From Parus major (Eukaryota; Chordata; Aves; Passeriformes; Paridae), in NCBI RefSeq assembly GCF_001522545.3, contig NC_031781.1:8499487-8563486 (forward strand): 64,000 bases of DNA. The letters run 5' to 3'. The notes under the pieces are model-generated. The model saw only the letters and a list, made by a program, of their open reading frames with translations, searched no databases and had not been told where the DNA came from. Made by a program: the position numbers and the translations under genes. Every line of letters starts with the position of its first letter. Position 1 is the first letter of the stretch. Below, one piece after another: positions 12,101 through 23,649 of this stretch.

Positions 12101-14091
12101 TCTGAATTGTCCAGGCAAGCAATCTCTAATCTAAAGCAGTTCCAAGCCCTGCAGGAAGGTGGCTGTCCTGCTGCAGCCTGATGACAGCCCGGTGAGGGCA
12201 TTTCCCCTTCCTTTTTTATTCCTTCGGGAACTTCCCTGTAGCAAATTGAATTTAACCCGGTAATACTGATTTAAAAATATCTTCTACAGTGGGCTGGAAC
12301 TGCCTTTTCTCCTGCCCCTCAGCGAGACTGCCGGAGTCTGGTCCTTCCTTGACAGTGGGACAGAGGCCAGAACCTTAGATTTTGTCCCAGTAAAGTGGCA
12401 CTGAGCAGAACACAGGCCAATATTTGTCCATTTGCCCATGGCCACCCTACCTGGTGAGCTTCTCCACCAGGAGAGGACAAACACGGTTCTTGCTGTCCTT
12501 TATTTCCATCAGCAGCATAATGTCACAGCGGGAAACGATCTGCAAGGGGAAGGAGCAGGAGGAAGTTTGCACACGCCTGGTTTTAGAGGATTAGGAAGGG
12601 CTTAGAAAGAAGTGGTTACAGGCATGGGGGAAGTCCTTTGTGAAAGGACACACAGCCTGGCATCGTGGGAGGGGAGCAGGGGCTGGAACGGAGCTTTTCT
12701 GCTTTCAGAGCTGCTGCACGCCCCAGCAGGAACTGGGAGAGGGAACCCAGGAACAGAATAGTTTCAGATTTAGTGAAAAACTTTGGCACCTGACCCTGAG
12801 GAGGAAGTTTGGAGGGGAAGGGGCAGCAAAAGCCCCTCCTGTGAGCCTGATTCCACCATCACCACTTCTGCTGGGATGATGCCTCTGCCCTTCCCTACTC
12901 CTTCCCCACGGGAAGCATTCACCTGTCTCAGCTTGTTGCAGATTCCTCTGAAGTAGCCCCTGGAGCCCAAAAAAAACCCTGTCTGAAAACAGGGTCTTGA
13001 CACCAGGGGACTGCACACCTCAGGGGGACTGAAGGCTCATCTCCCACAGCTACTGCTGGGATTCCCCGTGGGAAAGTCCATCTCGAAGCCAACATTCTCA
13101 GGGGCTTCCCTCTGCGCCTGCTTTCATTGTTCTTTAAACTTTGTGCGTGATTTTTGTCAGGAAAAAAAGCCCCTCTTTGCCCCCTGAAACTTCCCCACAA
13201 TATCTACATGACCCCAAAATTCAGTATACATTGCCCACGGGAAGAATGGGAATGCAAAGCCAAGCAAACCTGTCTTCCCAGCCAGATTGCAATAACAGGA
13301 GCACAACCCAGCTTTAGGGTGCCATCCTCACTGGATTCTGCACACACAGCCACCTCACCGACACCAAGCTCCACGTCCTCCCTCACTGTGGAGTCCTGGA
13401 GGGTATTTGCAAAGCTACAAATCTAAATGGTGGCTCTTTTAAAAACCAGGGTTACCTTCAGCTTTTGCAGAGGCAGCATGATGGTGAGGGTTTGCTTACA
13501 GAAACTGGCAATTGGGTTTTTCAGATTTCTACCAGGCTCCAATGTGACAGATACTATTTGCTGTCTTGAGAATAGGTTTAATTAGACAAGAATAATTGAG
13601 AATAACTAGCACATAAGGAAGTAGAAGTAAATAAAGTATCGCAAAACAAAGCTTTGTGGATTCAAAATGAAAATTATTCTCACTGTGCATTGAGGTTTTC
13701 CTCCTTTCATAACCCAATTTCCAAAGGAAACAGCAAATATTTTTTTTGTTATATTTCCACAAAGGCTAAGATAACAACATACATTCTGTTCAACCACAGG
13801 CTGATTTTTACTTCAAGAGTACGATATTTTTTAAATTTATTTTTTTTACATATTTAACTGTGAAAGGCGAACAAAGTGCAAGATTGTGCATCTAAGGAAC
13901 CCTAGAAAGCTCAGTGTCAGTCTCATCCAGGCAAACAAACGTACCTTTACCACAGCATCGACGACTTCAGGTCTGGCTATTTTAGTTTCTCCAAAAGACC
14001 TCACATTGAAGGAGCAGATTTTTAGGCTCAGCGATGGGTTGAAATGGAAGAGTGAAAAGAAGAAGAAGAAGAAGAAGAGCATCATCTTCAT
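9005..14091 (-). CDS. DNASE1L3: Deoxyribonuclease 1-like 3 (DNase gamma), 8 coding exons
   Basis: Secreted Ca2+/Mg2+-dependent endonuclease of the DNase I family. In mammals it degrades chromatin in apoptotic microparticles and extracellular DNA. Coding exons, 5' to 3' on the minus strand: 14091-13945, 12539-12451, 11855-11763, 11475-11363, 10875-10763, 10450-10293, 9453-9357, 9121-9005. They total 927 nt and encode 308 aa, against 305 in human as I recall it. All junctions are GT-AG and all phases close. A hydrophobic signal peptide (about residues 1-22, with a run of seven Phe) precedes [12 protein letters not shown]. Family residues visible are E61 in MEIKD, H158 in PLHT, D192 and N194 in MGDFNAGC, and D276-H277 in SDHFPVEF. 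The last 20 residues are strongly basic, as in DNASE1L3 but not DNASE1. The ABHD6 neighbour supports the paralogue choice. The first ATG of the MKMM cluster is used; upstream in-frame sequence holds no other ATG nearby. Confidence 0.97.
9357..9453 (-). CDS. DNASE1L3: DNASE1L3 coding exon 7
   Basis: 97 bp, completing R238 and encoding residues 239-270, including [15 protein letters not shown]. The acceptor is CTTGCAG and the donor GTAGGC. Confidence 0.95.
10293..10450 (-). CDS. DNASE1L3: DNASE1L3 coding exon 6 (MGDFNAGC)
   Basis: 158 bp, residues 186-238. It encodes [15 protein letters not shown], with D192 and N194 of the catalytic centre and the loop cysteine, then [15 protein letters not shown] and CPYDR. 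The acceptor is CTTCCAG and the donor GTAAAG. Confidence 0.96.
10763..10875 (-). CDS. DNASE1L3: DNASE1L3 coding exon 5 (catalytic His)
   Basis: 113 bp, residues 148-185. It encodes [11 protein letters not shown] with the active-site H158, then [17 protein letters not shown]. The acceptor is TTGAAG, with a weaker polypyrimidine tract than its neighbours, and the donor is GTTGGT. Confidence 0.93.
11363..11475 (-). CDS. DNASE1L3: DNASE1L3 coding exon 4
   Basis: 113 bp, residues 111-147 plus the first base of codon 148. It encodes [12 protein letters not shown] and [15 protein letters not shown], aligned to the human block around DVFSREPF. The acceptor is CCTGCAG (minus strand TGCAG) and the donor GTGAGG. 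Confidence 0.95.
11763..11855 (-). CDS. DNASE1L3: DNASE1L3 coding exon 3
   Basis: 93 bp, residues 79-110 with split codons at both ends. It holds [17 protein letters not shown], the signature stretch shared by DNase I-like enzymes. The acceptor is CTTCCAG and the donor GTGGGT. Confidence 0.95.
12451..12539 (-). CDS. DNASE1L3: DNASE1L3 coding exon 2
   Basis: 89 bp encoding residues 50-78 plus two bases of codon 79. It contains [13 protein letters not shown], including the catalytic-site glutamate E61. The acceptor is TTGCAG and the donor GTAGGG. Confidence 0.95.
13945..14091 (-). CDS. DNASE1L3: DNASE1L3 coding exon 1 (signal peptide, first beta strand)
   Basis: Encodes residues 1-49: the signal peptide, then [12 protein letters not shown] and DAVVK. 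It ends on a whole codon before the donor GTACGT. The start context has T at -3 and A at +4, so it is weak, and further ATGs follow at codons 3 and 4. A TTTACAG at about 14128 on this strand could be the acceptor of a 5' UTR exon further upstream. Confidence 0.93.
14057..14079. repeat. (AAG)n microsatellite inside the DNASE1L3 signal peptide
   Basis: About seven AAG/GAA triplets on the plus strand read as TTC codons on the minus strand. They give the seven-Phe run of the signal peptide. Length changes in steps of three would keep the frame and alter only the hydrophobic core. Confidence 0.9.
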
Positions 14092-14103
14092 GGAGCTGGG
14101 CAA

Positions 14104-17100
14104 AATGAGTTGCTGCGAGCGTGCCTGTAAATATGTATGTGTGTGTGTTTATGCATCCGTCCCTCTATGGCTTGTTGGGAGGTCAGGCTGAGCAGTCAGC
14201 TGTGTCAATCATGAACAGGAATCACCATTTCCTCCTTCCCCTCACTTCCATCTCCCACAAAGCAGCATGGAGACTTTGAACTTCTGCCTGAGAGGAAAAC
14301 AGGCTCTTTGGAGCCAACCTCGGAATCCTGGCAGAGCAGCAGCTCCACCAGAACCCAGCATCCCTCCACACAGGGAGACACCAGCTGTGGGATGCCTGCC
14401 ACGACTGGGCACCAGCTGGGACCACTCTGGGCTAGACTAGGACCAGGCTCCCTGGGCCATTCCACCCCAGAGGTCAAGACCAGGAGGTGGAAGGGGTGGA
14501 TGGTGGAAGGGTCTGGAAGGGGGCAGGGGGAAGACTGGGATTTCTGGAGGGCACCAGGAGCCCATTGGAAGGGACTGCCAGGCAGCCATGGGCAGATACA
14601 TGATGCCCTAGCACTGCCCCTCAATCTCCTGGCCAAGTGTCCCCAGCACAGGAGTCTTGGTTTGTGCATGTGAGTCTGGCTGCTGCTGTGTGGTGGAAGG
14701 GGGGACATGAATTTGGTTAAAACAACACCTGAGTGAGGATGCTGTAGGTGGGATGGCTTGGTCCCCTGAGGTGGCTTTTGCAGGGGAACTATCCCCCTAC
14801 CCCCTTAATCCCCCACCATGTGTCAGCCCTCAGCCACAGATAAATTTTTTGGCCCTCAATCAAGTTATAAAGGCAGGAGGTGTAACAAGAGTTCAAGCCA
14901 AATGACATCTTTAAGTGTCTTGAATTTTTCTCCCAGTGCTAACAGGGTACTTCCACATCCTCCTTCCTTTCTCCAGGAGCACCCAGGCTGCCTGCCCAAG
15001 CAGATCCAGAGTAGATCCAGAGGCACCAGGACACGTCTGCCAGTGCTGAACCAACTGAACAGGCTCAGAGGGAGACAGCACAAAGCACAGCACGTGGAAG
15101 GGCTCCCAAAGACATGGCACAACTGAAAGCAGTGGCATCAAGACTTGCTGGGAAGGCACAATCTCCAGAGAATGTGCTGCAGGCTTGGAATAGGCACCAC
15201 AAATCCCTTTTGGCATTACTGGAATTTGGAGCACTGGCTGCCAGCAAGGGACGTGTCACCACATTACCCCAGTGTTTACCAACCAGCAGAGCTACTTGGG
15301 GAGTGGGCAGGAGATCCTCCAAAATAACAGGGCTTAGGTGGTGCTTCCTCTAGCCTGTGTCTCCAAGGAGCTGCCCCCAGGCAGGACAGGCTCTGGAAGA
15401 AACTAATAAAGAGAGAGGGGAGGGAAAGTGACGGCCTTGGAGGGGTGTAAATCTCCAGCTTAACCTTGCTAAAAGCGCAGCCTGAGCTAAGCGCTTGCGA
15501 CAGCAGCTGCAGCTTCAGGGTCAGAGTCATCAAAACCCTAAAATCAGGCTTGTTTTGGCTACCCTGGCATCAAAAGGGCAAGTGCTTGTTGTGATGCCCA
15601 TGAAGGCTCTGACCCTGAACCATGGCTGTCAGTGCTGTGTTTATCTTCAGGGTTCCTGGCTTATCAGTTACCCCCTTCTCCTCCACCCCAGGCATTATCA
15701 GGGGGATGAACAGCAGCCAGTCGACCTGGGGGTGACACAGGGACCTCATGTTTCTTTCTGCAGCACTTTACTCCCTGTTTACTGCACTTTCTGTGCATGT
15801 CCTCTTTGCTCCTTATCAGATCATAAAACAGGCTTGATGTGGGTGCGTGAACACTGACAGTTCAGGGCTGCCCTGCTCTTGCACAAGAGGCTGCTGGTGA
15901 AACCAACACAGTCTGGGGTTCCTGTCCCCACCTGGAATGATGACAGGTGAGGGACGGTCTCTCCAGCTGAGCAGCACCCGTGGAACATTCGTTAATAAAG
16001 CCCCTCCTCAGCCTCTCCCTGCTCCCTGGGGACTAGAGGCAGCTAAGGAGGCTGAGGGGAATGCAGAAGCCAATTTGGGTGAGAGCTCCGAGCAGTGAGT
16101 AGGTGCTGCCAGGGCCCTTTGGTGAAGCTTTGCTGATAGTCCTGGGTGCAGAGGGGCTGTGGCTGGTGTGTCACCACCTCTGGAGCAGCAACTCAGCCCT
16201 TCATCTTCTTCCCCCTCCCCAGAAGGCGCTGTGGGATGGATGAGATGTGTCCCTGTGTCACACGCCTGCTTAGGGTGCCCACGGGACAGTGGGGTGTGAG
16301 TCCTGCAGCCATCTGGGAGTTTCTCCTCTCCTTTCAGGCACAGCTGCTTCCTTCTGGCTGCAGCCCTGGCTGCCTGTAGGGAACCTACAAAATTGTTTTT
16401 GTTGGCAGAGATGGACTGAGAGGATCTCTGAGGTTTCCTGTGCCTCCCTGGGAGGGCTGGAGGGAGACACTGCGGGGTCAGCCCACATCCCCTTCTACTT
16501 TGGTAGAGGAAGCCTATTCTGGGCTTGAAGGGCAGCAATGACTCACGGGATGCTCCATGACTGGGGAGCACCCTTGGGGTGCTTGGGGCTTGGCTAAAGT
16601 TTCATTTCTTCTCTGTAGGAAAGATATGGTGTCTGTGTGCTGCTCAGGGGTTTGGCACTGCTGGGGACACCAGTGCTGCTGTGCCATTTCAACAAAGGGT
16701 GCAAAGGCTCTGCTCTCCCTGAGCCCCAGTCTGTCGAGGTGTTCCTGCTACCCCATTTGACATCCCCATTAGCATGTTCCCCCAAAGAGGAGATGGCTTC
16801 AGGGAACCAGGGGCAGCGTGGGCAGAGGTGATGTTGGGTGTGAGGGACAATGTGGGGACCAACACCCCCAGGCTGGTGCTCCCCAGGTGCCACCACAGCT
16901 CTGTTTTCTGGGCAAGGGGCCTCCCCTTCCACGTACCAGGCTTTAACGTGTCACACGTTTCTTACTTTTTACCATTTCTACACAAATTGCACTCTGTCAA
17001 TATCTGCTATGACAGGGGGAGGTCCAGGAAGGGCCAGCCCCAAAGATGTCATCACCATGAAAGTAGATTCCTTTGCGCAAATGAAAAGTAGATACCTTTG

Positions 17101-20100
17101 GGCTCTACAACCATCAGGCAGAGTATTTTATCACAGTCTCCTGGACTTGCAAGTTAATAAGTAGCAAAGCACTTGAGCCATTTTGTATTGCTAAAGTTCA
17201 TAGCAGGGCTGCAGACCATACATGGTCATTTGGGAAGTGGTTTCACTACCAGTATAATGGCAATAGTTGCCCTGGTGTGACCCTCTGGCATTTCAGTGCA
17301 ATGCAAGGTAAAAGCACTTGGTGTGAAAGATACATGGAATGCTTTGAATCAAATATTTGATACTCAATTTTTATTTATAATTCTGGAAGGTAAGTGTTTT
17401 ACTTAATTAATTACTGTCAAGGCACAATTCCTTTGATGGTCCAGGACTCTGATAGGGTTTTCTTTTTCAACTTAATATGTAAGCATCATTCAGCTAGTGG
17501 TTTGAAGCATGACAGCCTGCCCACTACAAGGCAGTTCAAGGAAAAATATTTCATGATGTTTTCAGTTTCTTGAAGGAGGCTGCTGAGCTGGGCTGTAGGA
17601 GAGCAGAGGTAATCTGAAATACAGGCTTTGGTGCATGACAACAAGATGAGGCTTTGAAGTTAATCCCCCATAAAGATATTGCAGCCACCAAACAAGGTTT
17701 TTTGCCAATAAGTACATCCATATTGTTAGCAGTTAAAGATGTAATTAAAATGCACATAATGTATGCATTAACTTTGAGCAGAGCTAATAAAGTATTATTT
17801 AAGGCTGTTATTAGGCAAGTAGGTCTTGCTTTATGATGTTTTAAAAGGCAGGAGCATTGTTGCTGTGTTTGTCCCAGGTTGTGCAAGGAAGCCCCTGGAG
17901 AGTGACGGGGCAGTTGCTCAAGGTGGTGTCCAGAGGAGTTATTCACCCCTGAGCTCACCCAGAGCTGTTCTTTCCAAAACGAGGTGAGCCGAGACCTTAT
18001 CCCTGTGCTGGGGAGTGAATTTTGGTGCTATTAAAGTGACACAGCTCACAGGGCACAGCAAGGCCTTCCTCACCAGCAGCTCCCACTGCAGGAGCTGGCA
18101 CCCGCCTGCCCTCCCGTGCCCACGGCGCCCTGGGCACTGCTCATGGACCGTGCCACAGGGCCACCACTGTGCCAGTGGCGATAGATGGGCATGAGCCACC
18201 CCGGGGAGATGATTCACCCCACCAAGGCAGCGTGCAGCCACTTGTTATGATTGCAAACAGCCTCACCACACACTCTGGGGATCCATCAGACAGCAGTGGA
18301 AAATAACATGGAAACCTTTCACCTAGTGTGCTTCTCGGCTTGGTGAGGCAGGAGCCGGAGTTCTCCACAGCCATCCTGGACTGAATTCAGCCAGAGCTGC
18401 CACCTTCCTATGGAAAACAAGACTGTTTACATAAAAGTCTCGTGTCCTGGTTTCTGGGGTCATGCGACAGCTAATTCCAATTATTTTTAATGGGTTTTTT
18501 ACCATGTGGTTGCTCTGATTTAGAGACACATTTTGTTCCTCACTGGATCATAAGTCATTGTTGTGGTGATTGTCTGTCCTGCCCATAGGATCAAAGCTGT
18601 GCTCTTCTGCTGGTGGGAGCCCAGCTCCTGACTCATTAGGAATGAGTAATTTTCGGCTGGGGACCAGCATAGCTGGCGCTATGAAGTGCCAGCAGCCTCA
18701 GAGGGTGACAGAGGGGTGACTCTGTCCTCAGCAGCTGCCACAGCTGTGTGGTGAGCTGTCTGTGGGCTGAGAAAAGAAACAGAACTCATGCAAGGCAGCA
18801 CAGGCACTGGCTTTTAATTTGGGCCTGCCACATTGCAACCACCCCAAACATGGCTTTTCAGGGTCCTAAGGACCACAGAGCTGCTGGGGCTTCCTTTGAA
18901 GCCTGAGGCTCATCTGCTCTCTGTGGGCACAAGGAGCCCAGCTGTCCCTGCACTGTCCCTGCTGTGCCATCTCGAGTGCCTGAGATCTCCTCCACTGTGC
19001 TGAGGAGCAGCCCCAGCCTTGCTGGCAGTGATCACAGTGCTGCAAACCTCCTCCTGCAGCAGGGCTGTGACCTGTTGGGCTGTGGCCTTGTTCTGGAAGA
19101 GCCTGGATCAGAGGAGCCATCGCCACCCACGGAGACTCTCAGTGGTTCTTCCCCATGGCTGCACACTCAGCTTGCAGGAGTGGGTTCCCTGCTTAGCTCA
19201 TGCCGTATTTCGACACAAAACCACTGCAGATCTCTGCTTCAGCTTCTCTGTTTTAAGTGCCATCATTTTCTATGACTGTATCCAGGGGCATTCCCACCAG
19301 GCGGCCTGAAATAACCACGGTGGGCAATCCATGGTCTGTGAGCCAGCACTGCCCTGCGTGTGTCCCACGGGAGCCTGGGGCCACACATGAGAAAGTTGAA
19401 CAAACAACTCTGACAGCAAACAATGTTTGAAGGCTTGTGAAATACCTCCCATGCCCACTTAGGTCACCTTAGTGGAAGCTCAGCTTTGTTTAGCCCATTT
19501 TGACTGAGAAAGAAAACCCAAAACAGGCTCAGCCTCAACTTCACCAGGCCACCTAAAGCCCTCAATTTCTGGTGATAAATCTCTTCTGAAAGTTCATGTT
19601 ATCAAAAGCTTATGGTTATTGTAGTAAACTCTGACCTGGAAAGCCCTTTACACCAATTATCTCACCTTCCCAGCCTGCCAGACCAAAGGGACATCTTTTA
19701 TCAGGGCACAGGTGGGGTGAGGATTTGACCCAGTTTGCATTTACTCAGGAGCTGATCTCATTTCCAATTTAATTAAGTTTTCTCATAATTTTTTGCATAT
19801 TTTAAAGGTACACACCAGCCTGATATGTGACCTAGGGGGAATGAAAGTAAATTTGCTTATAGCAAAATGATTCAGTTGTCAGTTTTAAGAAAAATCACAG
19901 ATTTTAAAATGCAAGTTGAAATCCTGCTCCTGAAAGCAGTGTCATCTGTTGGGAAGGTAATAGATCTGTAACCTAAGTGACAGTCTTACTTTTACACCCA
20001 AAACAGGATTTTTATAAGTGATTTCAACCAGTGCTCTGATTTCAACCTTTGTGTCCTTTCCATGGGAACACCCCTGATCACAGCCCTTCCCCAGAGCTGA

Positions 20101-20159
20101 GAACAGCTGTCCCCTGCCCCAAGGCTCCCAGGCCTCATGCAAGGGGGCTGTGAGGTTTC
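14104..20159. other. Non-coding upstream region of DNASE1L3
   Basis: This is about 6 kb before the start of DNASE1L3. It should hold that gene's 5' UTR and promoter at its left end, but I cannot place a start site: there is no CpG island near 14.1 kb, in keeping with a tissue-restricted gene. A TATAAAGG at about 14870 is on the plus strand, the wrong orientation for DNASE1L3. The rest shows no gene-like open frame or recognisable repeat. Confidence 0.5.
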
Positions 20160-20880
20160 TCTGTGGGGTGTAGCACTGCACTCTCCTTTGTAGTTTTGTG
20201 GAAATTGTATCGCATCCCCTTAACATCCCTCTTGTATCCACCCTTGTGTCCCCTTGTGCTAACCCTGTTGCTGCCGTATCACATTCCCTTCTTTATCCCT
20301 GTTGCATCCCCATGGCAACCCCACTGTAAGAGTTCTGTAGCCTCATTGCATCCTTCTTGGCTCCCTGCTGTGTGTCCCTCGCAATAACCCCTTTTACATC
20401 TCACGTGGTGAGGCTGTTCGCAATCGCAACAAGCGACTGCACCCTGCCTTGGCGGGGTGAATCATCTTCCCAGGGTCAGGGTAAGCCTAACCTGGAGTAA
20501 CTGCCCGCCTCCTGCAGCCCACTCGCACCCCTCCCTTACACCCCCACTGAAGTCGCATCACATCCCTCTGTTGCACTCTGTGTCCCCTCTCGTACCCCCA
20601 CATTATCCCCCCAGAATCCGCGTTACACCTTTTGTACCGCTCGCTCTTCCGCTGCAGCCCAGCGGCATCTCCTGCTTTAACCCCACTGAATCCCCATCAC
20701 AGCTCCACCGAATCCCCTCATTCCATTCGCCTTTCCACCCCTCTTGCAGTCCCCATGGAAGCCCCATTACTTCTCCCTGCATTCCTTTTGCAGCCTCGTT
20801 GCATCCCCGCCTTGCATCTCCACTGAGGTCCCTCTACATCCCCCCTCTGTATCCATCTCTCAGCCCTTGTCTCCCCCGGT
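20160..20880 (+). repeat. Degenerate C/T-rich minisatellite
   Basis: About 700 bp of strongly strand-asymmetric sequence (plus strand rich in C and T). Variants of a short unit around TTGCATCCCC, CATCCCTC and TGTATCCACC recur every roughly 10-20 bases. It stays open in a plus-strand frame from 20457 into the next CpG island only because it is low-complexity (Pro, Ser, Leu and His rich); I do not regard that as a gene. Confidence 0.75.
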
Positions 20881-21260
20881 CACCTCGGCAAAGCAGCCCC
20901 TCCGCACCCCCCTTGCACGGCGTTGGAACTCCCGCTTTCTCCCCTGTCTCGTCCCCCTTCCAGCCCGGCTGTGTCCCGCCTATCCCCCGGTGCCATCCCG
21001 CCCCGCGGAGCCGCATCCCCGCCTCTCGCTGCGCCCCGCGGAGCCGCACCGGCGCGGGGGAGGGCGCACGGAGCCGCCGCGTTCCGCCGCCCGGCGGTGC
21101 CATCACGGCCCGGCACGGCTCGGATCGGCACGGTGAGAGGCGGGGGGACGGCATGCGGGGCTGACGGTGGCAATGACAGGAGCGGGGGGGGGAAGTGAGC
21201 GGGGGGGGGCCGTTCCGGAGTCCGGGTGTTCCCCAGTCCCAACTGTGGTGTTGCTGCGGG
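20880..21260 (+). promoter_or_regulatory. CpG island, candidate upstream promoter/first exon of ABHD6
   Basis: Dense CpG in an otherwise CpG-poor region. A 17-bp word, CGCCCCGCGGAGCCGCA, occurs twice 33 bp apart (20999-21015 and 21032-21048). A good splice donor, ACG|GTGAGA, follows at 21132/21133 on the plus strand. This fits a non-coding first exon ending at 21132 that could join to the ABHD6 coding exon at about 26218. It might also start a minus-strand transcript. The gene it serves is inferred from position only. Confidence 0.6.
21184..21210 (+). other. Long G-runs (quadruplex-prone)
   Basis: Two runs of nine to ten G separated by about ten bases lie just downstream of the CpG-island splice donor. 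More G-runs follow at about 21518-21540. Plus-strand DNA or the nascent RNA could form G-quadruplexes. Confidence 0.7.
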
Positions 21261-21380
21261 TCGGCAGAAGATCGCGAGCAAAGACGAAATCCAAGAAAAA
21301 CATTAAAATATATATTCAAGTATTTAATTAATATGTTTTTAATTTCCCCCCTCCCCCAACAATTAATAATTTGGTGGCGA

Positions 21381-21463
21381 GGAGGTTGGAACAAGATGAT
21401 CTTTAAGGTCCCTTCCAAAGCAGTCCGTTTTATGACTCTAAAGGATTCTGTGAGGATTCTGTG
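21381..21463 (+). mobile_element. Short CR1 3' terminus
   Basis: GGTTGGAACAAGATGATCTT and AAGGTCCCTTCCAAA are followed by two copies of the terminal octamer-like repeat, AGGATTCTGTG AGGATTCTGTG. This is the extreme 3' end of a CR1 LINE, severely 5'-truncated, in an AT-rich flank. Confidence 0.85.
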
Positions 21464-23649
21464 GGCTCAGCTGCTGCTGTTCGGAGGATGCTGTCATTTT
21501 GCCGGAGGAGGATGCTTTGGGGGGGGTGGGCAGCGGAGGGGCTGTGTGCTGAGCGAAGGGGCCAGGATGTGGCCCCTGGATACCCCCAGCTCATCCTTGC
21601 CGAACTCTTTCCTACCCCCTCCCCAGGAGACGGCTGAGTCCGAGCGCTCTCGTGACATCAGATGTGCCGTGCATGCTCTGCTGCGTGCGTGTGCGGCAGG
21701 ATGAGGATGGCGACGGGGTCCGGAAGGAGGATGGGCACATTATGAATTTCTAAACCAGCAGCTGACTGGCAGCACAGCCTGCTCGGGTCATGGTTTTCAT
21801 CCACCCTGTCCCCAGGCTGGCTGGCAGTGATGCTGATACCCTGCATATTCCCAGCCTGGGGTACAGCAGCAGGGTCAGGGACCAGCCCAGGCTCTGTGGC
21901 TCGTCTTGGAGCCGTGTTGCACAGATACAAATTGCTCAGATGGACGTTTTGTGAAACGCTGCTGAAGAAATAATGATTGCATTTCTGCCATCTATAAATA
22001 AATGAAGGTGAAAGGGCACATTTCCTACTCTCAGCTCACCAGAGGCCAGATTAACATTGAGAGCTGGCTGACTGACAGACAGAGATCTTTCAGATATTAA
22101 ATTACAACTTCACTGTGATTAACACCTAAAGGATCCCACAGCAAACTACCCCACTGGGGAATCACAACAGTTGTTATGTCATCGTTATTAGTCAATTTTA
22201 TTTTTCTGGCTACAGATGATCCAAGGGTGAGGGAGTTTCCAAGGGAAAGGGTTCACTTTCATGTTTTGGGTTTTTCTTATTACATGGTTAGTGGTGTGAG
22301 TCAGGGCTTCTGGAGGGCCCACCTCAGTCTCCAAGGTCCCTCAAAGCCCCTATTTCTACAGTGGTATCTTAAAACTGGTTGATCCTTTTTCCTTTTCAGA
22401 TCTTTAAAAGAAAAAAATTAACACATGCCTAAATGTGCTGCTTAGCTTTTGGCTATTCAGTGATCAGGGAGACATGGACTGTGCTGGGTGCAGGTGGGCT
22501 GAGCAAAACCCCGGGTGCAATAGCAGCTGTGCAAGCCAGTCCCAGTGAGCACGGTCCAAGACAGCCTTTGTGCCTGAATGTTGGCAGTGACAGCACACAT
22601 GTGATTCCTGTTTTGTGAAAACCCTGCCTGGCCTTCCTCAGCACTGCCCAGCACATCAGCTGCCAGTTTCCTCTTCCAAGCCAAGGCCCTTCTGCCTTGG
22701 GATGGATTTTGTGCTGCTACTGCCTCTCTTGTGGGGCTTGGAAAAAATTAAAGATACACCTGAGCTACATTCTTGGGTCTTCCCCAGCCTCCCTGGAAAG
22801 ACACACTGAGCTTGAAAGAGGAAAAATACCTTTGTCTCATGGCCTTGGGAGTGCCCCCAACATGCTGTCCTCTGTAGTGACCACACAGACCCCTTCCACC
22901 TGTTGGTCCCTCTCTTTGCAGATGTTGAGACCCTTACTCGAATCTGACACAGGAGAGGAAGTAGCAAACAAATGGAGAAGTGGAGCCTCCCCTTAGCATC
23001 CCTCCTGGGACCATCCCATTACCTGGAGTGCCTGGTTTTGGGGATCCTCCCAGCTGGGATGCAGGCTGTGGTGGTTAGTGCTTGTTGCCAGTACAGGAAC
23101 CAATGTTCCTGGTTTGGCATGCCATGTCCTGCCATGCGTGCAGTGTGCTCAGTGTTATCACCGCCATGGTCACACATCATTTATCAGAGCTGCCCAACTG
23201 ATGTTTGCAAGTTAATTTATGAAGTGTGTGGAGATCATTCTGAGAAGCAGTGGCAACACTTGGGGCCACTTGCTGTGACACTTGGTCACAGGGCACCTCA
23301 GAATGATGGATGAACTGTGGTATGAAGGCTTATGGCTGTTATCAGAGGGCTTGTTTTTTGGTTTGTTTTTTTTAAACCCACAGCAGCCTAAAAAGCTATT
23401 CTCTAGCCAGTAGCAAAGGTCTGTGCTGCGGCCTGGGGTGATGGTGCCTGGTCTCAGGGCAGCAGGGAGGGTTATCATCCCCCAATGGGCAAAGCACTTC
23501 AGGGCAATGCCACTGTGGGTGCTCCCACGAGGCTTTGGAGAGCCAGTGTCCCCGCATCACTGATGGGTACAGGGTGGCTTTATCGGGCAGGGGCTGCTCG
23601 GCACTGTGGTGATGGTGGCCACCCCTGACTGCATAGCTCAGCCTGCTGA
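21464..23649. other. Non-coding stretch between the two CpG islands
   Basis: There is no recognisable gene or repeat. One perfect MEF2-type word, CTATAAATAA, lies at 21992-22001. If the upstream island is a true ABHD6 start, this is intronic. Confidence 0.5.

Noticed and set aside
9005..14091. Assignment to DNASE1 or DNASE1L2 instead of DNASE1L3
   Set aside because: The basic C-terminal tail, the closer match in the [11 protein letters not shown] and VKNST/YDR regions, and the ABHD6 neighbour all point to DNASE1L3.
14860..14880. TATAAAGG as DNASE1L3 promoter
   Set aside because: It is on the plus strand, opposite to the gene, and nearly 0.8 kb from the start codon.
20457..21164. 235-codon plus-strand open frame
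   Set aside because: It is the translation of the C/T minisatellite and CpG island; the Pro/Ser/His/Arg-rich product reflects composition.
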